Of a stretch of 64,000 bases of DNA, positions 32,405-44,925 are shown in pieces (within the stretch, counting starts at the first letter, position 1; each line of letters starts with the position of its first letter). Where the stretch lies: positions 84,404,958 to 84,468,957 of the forward strand of contig CP136069.1 in assembly GCA_032622095.1 (NCBI GenBank), in the 5' to 3' direction. Source of the DNA: Siphonodentalium dalli (Eukaryota; Mollusca; Scaphopoda; Gadilida; Siphonodentaliidae). A program made the position numbers and the translations under genes. Below the pieces are notes generated by a model. That model saw only the letters and a list, made by a program, of their open reading frames with translations, made no database searches and had not been told where the DNA came from.

Positions 32405-32689
32405 AAATAATTCGGCTAATGAAGGAGCATGGTAGAGGATGAAGCATAACCGGGGAGGCGCCGAAACCATGCTGGGTAATGATACCAGGTCGGGGTTGTG
32501 AGACCAGGCCGAGGGTGGTGAGACCAGGCTGACGGGTGGCGGATGTAAACGGCAGATTTTGCACACAAAAAAAAACAAACAAAAAACAAGTCCAGCGGTA
32601 TAATATTTTTATTGCATTTTCCGAATGGGAAGAGTGATTCGCACCGGAATATACCATTTTTAAGTTTTTTCCCAAACCGTTACCGATCT

Positions 32690-33640
32690 ACGACATCGAC
32701 AATAAAAATGACTTATTTTTGGCGCCAAATCCAACGGGCTAATTTATGAGCAAGGTTAATGTAGGAGCAGGTGCTGCATTATCCCGTAGGTAGCCCCCCA
32801 AAGTTTGACAGCTCTACTGTAACAGTAAACTATCAAACAGCGTGCTAGCTTCCGGTGAGTTCAGACTTTTTGCAATTTCCAACGAAAATCAAAGGGGGGA
32901 AAATTGTCTAAAAATCAAACATCGATATTAAATTTTTTTGAATAGTGGATATGATAGATAGTATCCAAGCGCAACTTATCGATATCTGCTTAATTTGCCC
33001 TAAGGTAGAAGGTTTACCCGTGGCGAGGCTTTATAATGTTAACACGTATATTTAAGTGCTGTATCACTAAGCTATTTTTCTCGCCAAATCCGAAAGGGTT
33101 AATGAAGGAGCGAGGTAATGCAGGAGCAGGTACGTTGATATATTTTTGTTAATATCCCAAAGTTTGACCCCTCTACTAACAGAGCAACCTGACTAACGGA
33201 CAGCTCGTGTTCAGGTGGGTACATATTGGCAAATTCCAACAAAAACCAAAAGTCTAAAAATACTTGGAAAAATCAAATATGGAGATAAAATTTTGTTGAC
33301 GTGTGGTTGTGATAAGGGATACCAACGCCCAACACTGGTGCGATTTCTTAAGTTTTAGAGCAAATGATTCACTCGTGGCGACGATATATAGCGTAATACA
33401 TACTACATGCATAGGAACACAGCCTACATCGATATATGGCAAAAGTCGAAATTCAGGCAGGATAATGAAGGAGTGAGTGAAATGTATGAGCATCTGCATC
33501 AGTATACAATAGATACATCCTGAAAGTTTGACTGTGGTATAAAAGCCATCCATCTAACGGAGAACACGCATCGGTTGGTCGAGGCTTTTGGCAACTTCAA
33601 GTTAAACTAGCAAAGAACAAAATGGAGAAATTGAGATAAA
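32690..33640 (+). repeat. Diverged tandem repeat, about 360 bp, three units
   Basis: AAAGTTTGAC recurs at 32800, 33159 and 33523. It is accompanied by (A)TGAAGGAGCGAGGTAATG-like, CGCCAAATCC and TCCAACAAAA-like blocks at matching offsets. The units are far more diverged than the adjacent 1.38-kb array, which breaks off at its left side. Confidence 0.65.
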
Positions 33641-35280
33641 ACAAATTGGATGTGGTCAGTACTATCCACGTGGAAATTCGGTGAATTTGTTTAACTTTTC
33701 AAATGAATGCCCAATGAGTTAATCAAGATTAAGTGCCTGATAGATATTACATGCATTCACTTATCATGTAGAAAAATACTCCCGGATGACAGTATACATT
33801 TATAAAATTTAATGTGAAGGGTTAACAATATGACTAACTCTTTAAATAACAAGTTTGAAATAGTTTTGTGGATACAAAATGATAAATATGAATTAAAGAC
33901 CCTTGTCCGGAAAGACTTCTATCAGCTCATATTGAATTTATTTCAAATATTTCATTATGAAATGAGATGTTTAATTGGGACAAGTTATTGATTTATTTTT
34001 AGAACAGACCTGGTCACTGGTAACAGTAACAACTATTGTTCGTTAGCTGAACAACCACACATTTTTAGACCAGTAGATATTCGAAATGCAATCAATATTA
34101 ATCAATAGAATAATTTCCGGTCAGAATTCTTCGACTCATATTTAATATTTTATACCCTGATGACTATATAATACATTAAGTATATGATTATAGATATGTG
34201 TAGATCAGTGTTATGTTTAATGTTAATGTTATGGACATGATGTGGTTTATAAATTGGGTTACAGTTGTGGATATTGTGAATGTCAAAATTGTGACGGTGT
34301 CAGTTTTACAAAGGATTTGGTTTTGGGTACGTGTGTATGTATGACTATGCTTATCGAAAGGGTTATGGTAAGGTCAATGTATAGCTATGGATATGGTTTG
34401 CGGGAGGGTAATGAATATGTTCAGGGTATTTTATTGGGTTAGAGTTAAGTGCTGTAGATATGTCTATGGAAAGGGTTGTGATTATAGATCGGCTACGACT
34501 AAGGTTGTTCTTATCGAAATATCAGGGTTATGAAGCGGTTTATGGGTAAGGATTGAATAGCGGTGGGTGGAGGATTGAATTATGGATGGTGATCGGGGAT
34601 GGGGAATTTATATGGAAGTATCAAAATTCTGCAGGCCAGAATTTTACCCCTCTAGTTATTATATTGGGATTGGTACAAAGTGCCGTTACTTATGCAAATT
34701 TGATAAACATGGAACTCTTAAGTTCATGGCCTACAGAGTAATCAGTTTTGTACTTTTATGCAATAAATGTGTGAGTTGACCCATGCTTATAGAGATTTTA
34801 AACATATTCACTATGATGAGCTTATTCAAGCTCAATTATTTCCAAGAAGTAACAAAAGGTAATAACAATAAATATATTTTAGTCGTATGAAATGACTGCT
34901 ATTGGTGTAAGCTGATTGTTGTTTGTTAGTAACAGGAGTGACATATTTTACTACTTTGCTTGATTAAGTCATGTTGCCATGGCAATAGGAATAAAATTCC
35001 AGCGTGCCGAAGCAAACCCTAATTCATGGTGAGTCATCAGGTTCGACATGGAAATGTTTTTTGGTGTGAATTCGAACTTTGAATTTCGCATAATGCAATC
35101 TTCCAAATTGTACAGTTTTCAAATATTCACCCAAATACCAAGGGATTGATACTAGTAGCCAATGATCGGCTTGTTCAAATATTGAGACATCTAAGAATTT
35201 GTCCGCCTTGTACTTCTATTGCGGTCTGTTCTATTAATAATTATTGAATTTTGCCCAACCGTCCACCCTGTACTACTATT
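33641..35280. other. No gene seen
   Basis: AT-rich and unremarkable. 34200-34600 is rich in GGTTATG/TATGGA runs on the plus strand and supports short open frames without recognisable product. One inverted GTAACAGGAGTGAC motif lies at 34928-34941. Confidence 0.4.
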
Positions 35281-36119
35281 CCGGTCTGTTCTTCTAGTAC
35301 ATTCAAACAAACTTCAGCCCAAAATTTCCTCAACGAGGAAGTCGTGTGAGATTGCCTATTTGAGATTGAAATTGAAAAAAATAATAAACATATAGACTGG
35401 AATTAGTCCAACAAATTAGACTTTCGGATTAAGAGGAATTTTAATATTTGGACGTTTACGAACCTCTTAATCCTTCAGTCTAATACTAGGCGTGAAAACG
35501 TTCCTCGCATAGAACCCGATAATTTGATAGGCAAGGACATGCCCCTTTAACTTACACTGTTCACGTCTAATGACACAAATAAAACTATAAATAAACAAGA
35601 CAGTCAATGACTGTGGAGACGATCACCTACTGTAAAGACTGAGAGGAAAGGGACTTTGAAGACTAAAACAGTCAGTACTTGTCAAAATAACTTAAGACAA
35701 GTAGTTCTAAACAGGGACATAGCTAGGAATTCGTTGATGAGCCGGGCTCTTCACCTTGAAATCTCTAAGTGCACACTATTGTAAAATCTTCAACCCCCTT
35801 TTAAACAAGATAATCTTAACCATACCACAGCCTAAGTTCACAAAATTCCTTTTGCACATCCCTCTTATGTCGAAATTTTACAACTGGAACCGGTGCTTCA
35901 AGCTCTCAAACTTTTGTGAATTTCCAACCTGACATCTTCCATAAAGTTAAAAGTTGTGGCCCATTTTGGTATAACAGTTTAACCTGAAGTAGGCAAATAT
36001 GGACTGTTGGTTTAAAAACATACTGGTTGGAAAATAAAATCAAACTATGAGAACTATTCTAACTTATTTTTGGTGTGAAAATCTAATCTACAACTAATGT
36101 ATCAGAAATTAAATTTTCA

Positions 36120-37030
36120 AGAGGAATATATATATTATTATACCAGTAGTGTACAGCATAGATACAGGTAGTGTGGGTGGGGCAGAGCTAAATCTCTTAA
36201 CTCTGCCCCTATTTGAACAAACATGAATCCCCATCTCTGATATCTATTCATATAATAATTTTAAACAGTCGCTTTTAAGAGTTGAAGTTAATTGATTTTC
36301 CAAAAAGGACCCCATTGGAACAGATCTAAACATGTCACCCAAGGACCCTGCATACACAAATATAAGCTAAATAGACTTGATGGTTCTTGAGAAGTAATAG
36401 TTGTTAGAATTACTATGGAGGGAAAACATTATGGCCCTGGCATCCCTCCAGTCACATACAGGTAGGGGATTCATATATATCTCGAGAAGAAAACAATTGT
36501 TGATGGATGGATGGACAAACCAACAACAATTTTAATCCAATATACCCCCCACTTTTTTGTCCATAATGAGGTAGAATGAGTTCACATAGATAAGTGGTTA
36601 AGGAAATAATATTGGAACAGCCAAGTGTGAATTTAGTGTGTCTGAGGTCCCAAAAGGGTGAATGTAGTGATGCTATTCTGTAAGGTGGGCTAGCATCACC
36701 AAATTCACCATCTGGGAACACAATTTTACTTAGTCCTCAACTGCTACAGGAGACCTAGGGACAGATAGAAGTTCTCCAGCTGAAGTTGGTGACATATGAC
36801 AGTATGCGCACCCATTTTACACCTCAATTATACATTTTTGAATCTGAACAGAAGGGAAAAAAGCTGCTAAAAATGTCAATTTGAGACTCTAGATACTTCC
36901 CAGAAGATGAGGCCTAAGCAGAATGAGGTCCTCAGAGGGTGTATTTGGTGATGCTAGCCTGCTGTGCGGGGTAGCATAATTAAATGCACCCTCTGGGAAC
37001 CTCATTCTACAAATGCCAGACACACTTAAT
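36120..37030. repeat. Repeat with imperfect hairpins, two diverged copies
   Basis: 36120-37030 and 39258-40590 share ATTATTATACCAGTA, ATACCCCCCA, ATAAGTGGTTAAG and two hairpins around GTGATGCTAGCCT. The second copy is interrupted by the foldback MITE at 39719-39882. Confidence 0.55.
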
Positions 37031-37403
37031 TAAAGCTTGGAGAAAAGGAATTTAATCTGATATTAATGACCAGTGTATTGTAAACAATGATGGTGCTACA
37101 TTGACAACTTTAGAAAACAAATGCTCAACACTATTAATCTCATTTAAATTATGAATGACATGAATATACAGTCCCTGGGGACTCTGCCTATAGCCAACAG
37201 CAGTTGTGTTATCTATCTATCTAGCACTGTTTATAAACAACATGTGTCATGTCTATCAATTCTTAGCCCCTTGGTTCATGGATGGCTTGTAGTTGGAATG
37301 CAAGGATATTAAAAGGAAGTTACTGAACATTTCTGTACATCTGTCTGTTTTCTCCCAAACACCTGATTTCAACCAAATTTAGTGGGGTGACTAGAGGTAC
37401 CTA

Positions 37404-37428
37404 CCCCCCCCCCCCCCCCCCCCCCCCC
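37404..37428. repeat. Homopolymer of 25 C
   Basis: An uninterrupted C run (G run on the minus strand) followed by a T/A-rich stretch (37465-37615). Length is likely unstable and sensitive to sequencing error. Confidence 0.9.
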
Positions 37429-37619
37429 GAAGATGTAATGTCATAAGTTCTTCAAAATTTTAATTAATTGTTTTTTATTTTATTTAAAAAAAAATATTTC
37501 ATTTAATAAAAAATATTTTATTTAATAAAAAAAAAAATATTTATTAAAAATAAAATATATTCAATTTTTTTGGGTTAAATTGAGCAATAAGTTAAATCTA
37601 AAAAAAAAAATTCTAAAGA

Positions 37620-38004
37620 TTTATGTAAATTCTTCAGATTTATGTCCATAGCCCCACCCACATTTGACCCAGTAACCTCATTTGAACAAATCTGAACCAC
37701 AGTCACCCAAGGTACCCTCATACCAAATATGAACCCATTCGGCTGATGACTTCAGAAAATAAGTCGTTTTAAGAATTACTATGGGGAAAAATAGTTATGG
37801 TCCTGACATCAAAACTATTTGACTTGGTGACCTCATTTGAACAAATCTGAATGTCAGTCACCTAGGGAACATCCACACCAAATATGAGCCCAATTGGCCC
37901 TATTGATCTAAAGAAGATGTTCAAAGAATTGTTGACAGATGGACGGACAACGGACGAGGAGTGATGACTATAGCTCCACCGGAGACTTCGTCTCAGGTGA
38001 GCTA
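37620..38004 (+). mobile_element. Pearl-like element, GGTGAGCT family
   Basis: Core blocks TTTGAACAAATCTGAA, then GATGGACGGACAACGGACG, then the terminal hairpin ending GTCTCAGGTGAGCTAAAA. It is inserted in the left arm of the large inverted repeat; the arm sequence resumes at about 38006. Confidence 0.7.
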
Positions 38005-38963
38005 AAAACACATACCTTTTGTTGGAATGTTAAATATCATGACTGAACTAACTAGCATAAATTTGTGTCACTATTAATCCATGAAATGTTCCTTGAAACA
38101 CAACTGACAGTATTTTTTTAATCGTCTGAGCCAGTGACCGCGCCACATTCTCCTCAACCTGTGACTTCTGGGGCCAACTAAGTGCACGCATGCGTAATAG
38201 ATTCAGAAATCTGGGATTTATTTAGGCCACACCAAACTTATTTCGCAGTTTCATTGTTCCAGACAACAGGAGCAGGCTGATTTTTATGGACATTATGGGA
38301 TCTATATACTTATCATTTTACGGAGTGAATGATTTTTGTTGACATATATATAGTAAGTATATATGTAGTAAGTGCTGGATACAAACGCTAACTGGTTGTC
38401 AAGCCACATACAGAGATGCAAGGAAAGCTATATAATGGGTGGGTGTCCAGTAGGCCTTCAGTTTCAACAATTGGAAAGTTTATGCCTAACAGGTTGAATT
38501 TGATCTGATATGCGAGTATTACTGTGGTCCTATTTAATGTGAAATTTGTAGTGATGAATCGATATATATCACATGAAACCCCTATAATATCATTGAAAAA
38601 TCCATTACATATTTTCTTATCTGTCACTAGTGGCTAATAGCTAATAGTCCAAGCGGTAATCACTTTCGTTGCATACCTGCGCGAGTGACGTCATTTTGCT
38701 TCCATACCAAAAGATAAACAAATTATATTATATTATTGACAAAATAATGTTATTGACAAATGTTACCAATAAATAACACAACAGACGTCAAATAAAGACG
38801 AAACTAAAAGGGACTATATTTCGTTGCGCATGTAGCGCAGTACTGACGTATAGTGGTGAAGCGTCTGAGCCAACACAAGACTTGTATAAAATTTGCGTGT
38901 TCTCTACAGAGCTGATGTTGTTAAAAAGGCATAAGGCTTTAGTTTTTTTCATGTGATATACAA

Positions 38964-39110
38964 GATCTTCAACTCGTTATGTTGGGATATAAGATTTTAT
39001 GAAACGAGTTTGATAAATTTGATTCACAACTCGTCTACGACTCGTTGTGAATCAAATTTATCAAACTCGTTTCATAAAATCTTATATCCCAACATAACGA
39101 GTTGGAGATC
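38964..39110. repeat. 147-bp near-perfect palindrome
   Basis: Arms of about 65 bp begin GATCTTCAACTCGTTATGTT and end with the complement (one mismatch, GAGTTGGAGATC). The loop is TCGTCTACGACTC. Foldback-type element. Confidence 0.85.
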
Positions 39111-39718
39111 CTCTATATATACAATGTACATATATATATGGCATCGGTAATGTAGTATCAGGCATGAAATTTTAACTTTTGATCAAAGTAGGGGGTCAAA
39201 TATCCACCCCTCTACACTCCCTCCCCATTGCCCCCACCCAGGCTGTCTAGAAATCAATATTATTATACCAGTACCAAACAGCATAGAGGAGAGTGAAATC
39301 TCTTATCTCTGCCCTTATCTCTGAACAAATGTGAATCCTCATCTATGAGATCCATTCATCTAGTAATATCAATATAACCCCCAATTTTTTTTTGAAAAAT
39401 CAGGGTATGATTTCACTTGGATAAGTGGTGGTTAAGAAACTAATATTGGAACAGCCGAGTCTGTATTTAGTGTGTCTGACCTTTGCAGGTGAATTTAATG
39501 ACAGTATTCCGCAAGGTGGACTAACATCACCAAATTCACCCTCTGGCCTCTGGGGACCTCATTTCCTAAAAATGACCACATTTGAACAAATCTGAACCCC
39601 GGTAACCCAAGGCCCCTCCATACCAAATATAAGCTATATAGGCCCAATGGTTCTTATGAAAAAACTGTTTTATGAATTATTATGGAGGGAAAGAGTTATG
39701 GCCTTGGCTTCGCACCTA

Positions 39719-39882
39719 CAGTAATGCTCTAATTAATCAACCTCTTAACCACAGCAGAATTATGGGTAACTTCTCAGGAGAGCTTTCCGATGAATGGCAA
39801 CAAGCCATATTTCCGACTAAATCCTGAAAAGTTACCCATAATTCTTCTGTGGTTAAGAAGTCGATTAATTAGAGCATTACTG
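39719..39882. mobile_element. Foldback MITE, 164 bp, TA-flanked
   Basis: Ends CAGTAATGCTCTAATTAATC and complement, TA at 39717-39718 and 39883-39884. Shares GAATGGCAACAAGCCATATT with the copies at 25008 and 51704. Confidence 0.85.
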
Positions 39883-41059
39883 TACATGTATTTGATGTGA
39901 TGAACTTAATTGAACAAATCTGATTGTGAGACACCTAGGGAACATGCACACTGAAATATATAAACACATTCCATCTTTAATATGGAGAAGAAAACAATTG
40001 TTGATAGATGGATGGATAGACATCCAAACAGGCAGACGGATGGAAGCCTGACAGATAGAAGACAAAGTTAATCCAATATATACCCCCCAATTTTTCTTTG
40101 AAAAATAGTGGTATGATTTCATCTGGATAAGTGGTGATTAAGAAAATAATATGAAATGGCCAAGCCTGAATTTAGTATGTCTGACATTTGCAGAATTACG
40201 TCCCCAAAAGGTGAATTTAATGACAATATTCCGTAAGTCAGGCTAGCATCACCGAATTCATCCTCAATCTGATTAGGCCTCAATGGCCAATAAAAACCTA
40301 GGAACAGATTGAAGTCCTACAGTTGAAGTTGGTGATACACACCCATTTAGCACCTCAATTATGCATTTTATCTTCTGCAAATTAGGGGGACATTGAAACT
40401 GAACAGGTGGAAAAAAGTGACTAAAACAAACTGTCAATTTGATACTTAGGATACATCCCAGAAGATGAGGCATATTTTAAAGCAGAATTAGGTCCCTGGA
40501 GGGTGTATTTGGTGATGCTAGCATGCTGTATGGGGTAGCAACACTAAATTCACCATCTGGGGACCTCACTCTGTAAATGTCAGACACACTATTTCCAGAC
40601 TTGAAGAAATCTAAGCCATTCACAATATCATTGAATGTCAGGGAAACATATCAGTCATCACCTAACCTTGGGAGCACCAGTTTGTTTTTATATTGCTACA
40701 GATATGTTTACATAAACTAGCCAGATGACATCTATCATTCTAATCTAAATTAATGACCTGTGTCTTTGCAGATATATATATGCTTCTGTGGTGAGAAAAG
40801 GTATTAATTAAATTCAGAGGTGATATGGCTTGGAAGGGATGTTGGTTGATGGCAGGATGGGGTTGGTCTGGGCCATGTGGGAGGGGGGTGGGTGGGAGAG
40901 AGTGGAATGTTTCCATAATTTCATTATAAAGAGTAAAGTTTCATAACTCTGCAGATGTTATAATGGTGTCACTTTTTTCAAATTTTATAACATGTTTAAA
41001 AAATAAAATTTTTTGTTTGTTAAATTGAGAAAGGTCGCCCTGAAAATTCCAATTTTTTT

Positions 41060-41362
41060 TTTTTAATTATGTCACTGGCTCCGCCCACATTTGACCCAGT
41101 GACCTCATTTGAACAAATCCTAACCACAGTCCCCCAAGGACCCTTTGTACCAAATATGAACCCATTCGGCCCAATGAAATTAGAGAAGAAGTCGCTGTAA
41201 GAATTACTATGGTAGAAAAGAGTTATGGTGCTAGCAACTATTTGACCGGGTGACCTCATTTGAACAAATCTGAATTGTTGACGGATGGACGGCTCGACGG
41301 ATGGACGGATGAGTAGTGATGACTATAGCTCCACCGGAGACTTCGTCTCAGGTGAGCTAAAA
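41060..41362 (+). mobile_element. Pearl-like element, GGTGAGCT family
   Basis: Core blocks, then GATGGACGGCTCGACGGATG, then the terminal hairpin ending CAGGTGAGCTAAAA at 41362. Its 3' end abuts exactly the start of the 1-kb inverted-repeat segment. Confidence 0.7.
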
Positions 41363-43538
41363 AAGCGGTAATAATAGGAACCACCATCGGAACGGCAGGA
41401 ATTTTTTCTCGATGCCGATTCTAAACAGGCAAACGAAAATATAGGCGAAGTGCCGTTTCAGTTAATCTGTTCATCACTAGAAATGTGTTGCTTTTATGCC
41501 AAAATATCGAAAATATGTTCCGGCTTTTGGTCATAGTTTTCGATTTGTGAACATTCCATGGGGCAGGTGGCAGGTGGTCGTTGAATTCATCGAATACAAC
41601 TGATTTACTTACTCAAAAATCGACAGCAATACGAATATAATCCACATAAGTGACTAATAATAATAACTATTGCCCATGCATATCATACTCTCGTCGAATC
41701 TTGACATACGGGAAAGCTTGAAAGACCAAGCATCCAGTTAACCATAAAGCATAGACTATTACGCTTTTTAAAAGTACCCGGTAATCAATTTGAATTTCAA
41801 AAATAATAAAATAATTTCCATATCCCTTCAAATATTGTTTACTTAAGAAAAGGCATCTTTATTTTTAGTACAGAAATGTCAATGGCATAATTTTGATAAG
41901 AACACTTGTATGATGAAAATGTTAACAAAATTGGACAAACATACCCTTATTATTGTAAATTATCAAACAAACACCATTTGGCGCTAATGTGCTATCTATA
42001 AATGACAACAATTTGACCCAGTTGATATTTCCAGATCTGCACAATATATCTTGATTTTCACGAGTAATCAATTTTCCTGGCCTTTATTTTAGAAGCGTGA
42101 TGTCATTGCATGCGTTTGTTTTTGAAAATGGTGATATGTTTTCACACTCCGGATTAAACTAACAAATCTGTAATTCTGACAACTTATATATCACTATCTA
42201 TGTGTGAACACAAAGAATACTATCTCCGCTACAGGTAGGACTCATGTATTGGTAGAAAATTTAAGATAGAATGGTATTTTGAAGGGGTCATATCGGTGGT
42301 CACTGGTGTTGACCTGCTTAAAAATTTGTGCTAAATGGGATTTCAGCTGTTTTATTAGACTAGAAGATAATCGTAAATGTCCAAATATTAAAATATATCT
42401 TAATCCGAATAGTCTAATTTGTTGGACTAGATTGGAATATGCTCATACAGAGCGGCAATTTTCAGGAAAAAAAATAAACATACACGTATGTTTATTCAGG
42501 ACACTAGTAACATCCGCATTGAGTATGTAACTGTATAGAACTGGGACCTTCATAGGACGTTGTCGTTATGTCACTACTAGTCACTATTCACTAGATTACA
42601 GTCACTTTCCCAGTTCGGGATAACTGATCGCATTCTCTCTGCACAAAAATTTCTTGGTTGATTAGCATGGTCATACATTGTTCCAAGACATAAGAAAACA
42701 TATACTCTGCAGTATTTAAAATGATTTTCAGATCAAGCTTCGGCGAAAAAAAAGTATTTACTTCTGAAATGACCCTACCCAATTTTCCCAGTTCGGGATT
42801 TTTTTGCCGGTTCGGGATAACTGAATATTTGACATTGCTGTTACCGTATCTGTTATTATTTTTTGTGTATTAAAGTTTTTTTTTATGTGATTTTATGCTA
42901 ATCTCTTTCAACAGAATGCATATTTGAGCTAATAAAATTGTTTAATGAGTGCGTGATAGCCTTTTGAAAATGACTGTTGAACTGTTGATATCATGTTTTA
43001 TTCAGTTCAGGAATTATTTTTATTTTTTGTTGAAACCTGCAGTATTTGCTTGATTCCAATGGTTATCTCGTGTTTCTTGATGTGATTCTAAAACATTTAC
43101 TCACCATTATTAAAAAAAATTGTCATCCTATAAATGAATATTTTTTTAAAGAAGAGAAAACGATACTAGTAAAGGTTCAGTTTGGCCTGAGTTCCAGGGA
43201 GTGACAGTATTAGTAAGTCACTGTTTCTGAGTGCAGACAAGAGCCATTCTAGCAAATAATCTCCAGGTCAGGTATTTTGGCCATACATGTATATGTAAAT
43301 GTTGTGTTATATGGTAATACTTGGAAATATACTAGTAATCTGACAGGTATAAATATACAGATTAACATTAATAGACAATATAATTGATGGTTTTACTATG
43401 ACTGGGGTCAGCCTATCCAAATGTGTCTTATTTCTCACCAATGTAAGCATTGGTTTAGTGTTACTTTATATATGTAAAAGAATTAAGAAGTCCTACTAAA
43501 AATCAAATACCCCTCCCAAGATTAACAATACTAACAAA

Positions 43539-44917
43539 TAGTGATGTAACGATACGGGGGTTATCGGTAAAAGCCGATAGCCGATATTTTCAGTAGAATT
43601 ATCGGCCGATCCGATACAGATACCGATAAGTCTTGTACGTGAACCAAACTCCAAATCAATTTGTCTTTTAAATTACAAAATATTGTCGGCAAAGAACCGA
43701 TATTGCGATAACCTGGTTGCAAAAAAGTTTAGTTTACGTTCCCCAAACACCCTGGCAAAACGATTTAATATTTCGTTGCATTCATACGATTTCCTCAATA
43801 TTTTTTTATTCCGTTACCGTGCCTTACAAATCAGTCCATACTAGTAATCCATTTGAGTCAATGACGGCAATTTCAATTTCAATTTGCCAAACTCAATCTT
43901 TTTCAGAAGTTGAACTTGCGTTTAATAACACCTACAATGTCCCGCATAAATTGTTGACATTTTCTCTGCCCATGACAGCAGATACAAATTCCGCCCACAG
44001 AGCACTCTGATTGGTTCGGATGGTTCTATCAAACAAGTTAGTCACCTCCTCCATCTTCAGTCATTGTATACCAGAATGTCAATCAATTTGAATCAAAAGA
44101 ACTTTAAACACACACACTTAACTGTTGTTAACACGTGATGTTTCTATATATTGAGGAATAGCGAGTCACGTCTGCGGCGACTTTAATGCAAACTGGTCAA
44201 GTGTGACTCGTCTGTTTATAAACACTATGATTTTTAGTTTACTGTGTCATCTGTCAACACGTGGCTTGTTAGTGATTCCTACTCGATGACATCAAATGCA
44301 TGCAAATAATCGTTTGATCTTACCGCCCGGCATCCGCCTTGGGAAGATCATAACAATGTGACAACTTACTGTCGCACCATGTGTCGCACGTGGTGCAGAA
44401 TTAATTCCACACCCCCATGAATACATCACTAAATGATACCGGTACATCAGTCTGATTCACTCACAGGAAGATTCCATTCTCACGCTAATGCCAGGGCGTC
44501 AGTTATTCGCTTTCAACGTGTGCTACTCGGCACTCACAAGTAATTTTAATTGTATACAGTAATTTCAGTTTATGTTTTAACTTTAATTATTAAGCGTACC
44601 GAACTACGGTACCTTTGGAAATGTTTATTTGGGTCATGAGTGTACCAACAGTCTCATGTCGATGTTGTCATCATGATCATGGTATATCACTGTATGTGAT
44701 GGAGGGCTGACCAGTGCGTAAAATAGTCGCTATTTTTTCTGGAAATCCCGTCATTTATTTAGTATTAAAGTCGGAATTGGTGTAACAACGTTCACAAACG
44801 ACGCGACATGTATCGGTTAACGATATCGGTCGGGAGACTAAATTTTACCGATACCGATATCTTGCCGATACCACATATATCGGCCCGATCCGATAGCCGA
44901 TAATCGGTACATCACTA
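43539..44917. mobile_element. Non-autonomous hAT element, 1379 bp
   Basis: Ends TAGTGATGTAACGATAC and (complement) TAGTGATGTACCGATTATC, both rich in ATCGG/CCGAT. The 8-bp duplication CTAACAAA lies at 43531-43538 and 44918-44925, with no mismatch. The longest internal frame (43717-44010) shows no transposase motif. It lies in the spacer between the arms of the large inverted repeat. Confidence 0.9.
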
Positions 44918-44925
44918 CTAACAAA

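Larger units (their letters stand above)
35285..42430. repeat. Left arm of a large interrupted inverted repeat
   Basis: Segments 35407-35600, 38006-38640 and 41362-42430 match, in reverse order and orientation, 49670-49870, 49110-49680 and 47286-48336. For example, TTAGTTCAGTCATGATA at 49623-49639 is the complement of 38062-38078. Between these segments the arm is filled by pearl-like elements and other repeats (35600-38005 and 38965-41361). Confidence 0.7.
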
